Both the position numbers and the translations under genes were made by a program. This document shows positions 5,045 through 5,995 of a stretch of 5,995 nucleotides of DNA, piece after piece; the stretch's first letter is position 1, and each line of letters begins with the position of its first letter. The DNA comes from Frankiales bacterium (GTDB taxonomy: Bacteria > Actinomycetota > Actinomycetes > JAFAQI01), in NCBI GenBank assembly GCA_019246495.1, contig JAFAQI010000144.1, positions 1 through 5,995 on the forward strand, read 5' to 3'. The notes beneath the pieces were generated by a model. That model was not told the origin of the DNA and made no database searches. It saw only the letters and a list, made by a program, of their open reading frames with translations.

Positions 5045-5958
5045 GTGCGCACGCCTTCCGCGGCAGCCAGGTCGATGACGCGGTCCACCTCGTCAGTCGA
5101 CGTTGCGTCGACCGTCGAGCCGATGTCGACCGACGACGCTGCACCGTCGGTGATGTGGTCGTCGGTGATGCCGGCGTCCGCATCCTCCGGCTTGTCGCTG
5201 ACGTCGGCGATCCGCCGGGCGAGCGCGCGGTAACCGGCCGCGCCGGGCGTCCGACCGGCTGTGCGCAGGATCGACCTGCCCGTCGCGGGCGCCTCGGCGA
5301 ACCGCACCGACTTCGCGATGGGCGGCGTGATCACATCGAGGCCGTATCGCGTCGACACGTCGGCAAGCACCTCGCGGGCATGCGTCGTACGGCTGTCGAA
5401 CAACGTCGGCAGCACACCGAGCACCGACAGCCCGCGGTTGGTAAGTCGCTGGACGTCGTGCACGGTGTCGAGCAGTTGGCCGACTCCGCGATGCGACAAC
5501 GTTTCGCACTGCAACGGCATCAGCACCTCGTCGGCGGCAGTCAACGCGTTGATCGTCAACACACCGAGCGACGGCGCGCAGTCCAACAGGATCACGTCGT
5601 ACGACGGACGGACCTCGTCGAGAGCAAGACGCAACGTGTATTCGCGGCCGGTGCGCGACAGCAACATCGCTTCGCAACCGGCGAGCTCGATGGTCGACGG
5701 CAGTAGATCCGGACCGTCCGGGGTGGGGTGAATGGCCATCGACGCGGCGACGCGACCGAGCAGGACGTCGTGCACCGACAGCTCGACGGTGTCGGGATCG
5801 AGGCCGAGCGAGAACGTCAGGCAGGCCTGCGGGTCGAGGTCGACGAGCAGCACGCGTTCCCCGAGCTCGGCCAGCGCAGCACCGAGCGAAGCGACGGTCG
5901 TGGTCTTGGCCACGCCGCCCTTCTGGTTTGCCACGGCGATGGTGCGGCAATCAGTCAC
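5041..5958 (-). CDS. ParA/Soj/MinD-family ATPase (orphan)
   Basis: This 305-residue deviant-Walker ATPase belongs to a family that dimerises on ATP and positions chromosomes, plasmids or protein complexes. The motifs are deviant Walker A KGGVAKTT (13-20; signature K13 and catalytic K18), A' LLVDLDPQ (37-44; D40), Walker B ILLDCAPS (123-130; D126) and the ParA-typical KSVRFAEAP (216-224). Residues 251-305 form an Asp/Thr/Ser-rich, probably disordered tail beyond the usual fold. No parB or parS-like site is visible here. It resembles the second, non-parAB copy Rv3213c (Soj-related, from memory), so a role other than chromosome segregation is plausible. The GTG start at 5958 has no Shine-Dalgarno. 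A weak GAATCT lies 10 nt upstream, and the 37 nt to the window edge show nothing clearer. Confidence 0.92.
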   Translation of the reverse strand: MTDCRTIAVANQKGGVAKTTTVASLGAALAELGERVLLVDLDPQACLTFSLGLDPDTVELSVHDVLLGRVAASMAIHPTPDGPDLLPSTIELAGCEAMLLSRTGREYTLRLALDEVRPSYDVILLDCAPSLGVLTINALTAADEVLMPLQCETLSHRGVGQLLDTVHDVQRLTNRGLSVLGVLPTLFDSRTTHAREVLADVSTRYGLDVITPPIAKSVRFAEAPATGRSILRTAGRTPGAAGYRALARRIADVSDKPEDADAGITDDHITDGAASSVDIGSTVDATSTDEVDRVIDLAAAEGVRT

Positions 5959-5995
5959 GGTGCGGTCCAGATTCCGGGGGTAGTCGGACGGAGTC

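Noticed and set aside
4963..5706. A 247-codon plus-strand frame opposite the ParA-like gene
   Set aside because: The minus strand encodes intact ParA motifs over the same span. The plus frame is Arg/His-rich and typical of an antisense shadow.
1..5995. A new defence, mobile or biosynthetic system
   Set aside because: All larger genes belong to housekeeping-type families in an order familiar from other actinobacteria. There are no integrases, transposases, nuclease-toxin pairs or shifts in base composition.

Overview
The window is compact, GC-rich chromosomal DNA. Codons end mostly in G or C, GTG starts are common, several genes have no Shine-Dalgarno site, and the gene families are typical of Actinomycetota. 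From memory, the order TetR regulator, DUF3107, oppositely oriented ferritin-like protein, RhlE-type DEAD-box helicase and then a ParA-like ATPase matches the Mycobacterium tuberculosis block Rv3208, Rv3208A, Rv3210c, Rv3211, Rv3213c. This looks like a conserved actinobacterial housekeeping neighbourhood. I see no phage, insertion sequence, CRISPR array, tRNA or rRNA. The species cannot be named from this sequence.

Layout, left to right. Positions 1-175 hold the acidic 3' tail of an unidentified rightward gene. A TetR regulator (185-829) follows. The gap at 830-1014 carries two perfect 36-bp direct repeats and the promoter of a DUF3107 protein (1015-1242). Facing it, with only 3 nt between the stop codons, is a ferritin-like protein on the minus strand (1246-1923). 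It diverges from a DEAD-box RNA helicase (2084-3598) across a 160-bp region. That region holds two mirrored -10 elements inside a 10-bp-arm dyad, a probable leader of about 110 nt, and a hairpin ending directly at the helicase ribosome-binding site. Behind the helicase lie a three-CxxC putative zinc protein (3668-4111) and a YfcE-like metallophosphoesterase (4147-4650). The latter ends in a hairpin shared with the converging gene. On the minus strand, an orphan ParA/Soj-like ATPase (5041-5958) overlaps by GTGA with a small four-cysteine protein (4664-5044).

The strongest pattern beyond the genes is promoter architecture. Four genes (185, 1015, 1923 on minus, 4147) have a TAGnnT hexamer ending 6 or 7 nt before the start codon, as expected for leaderless transcripts. 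The helicase has such a hexamer far upstream and also a real Shine-Dalgarno, so it is the contrasting, leadered gene. No new defence, mobile or biosynthetic system is evident. The least-described parts are the two cysteine-rich proteins next to the helicase and ParA, the mirrored divergent promoter, and the helicase leader hairpin.
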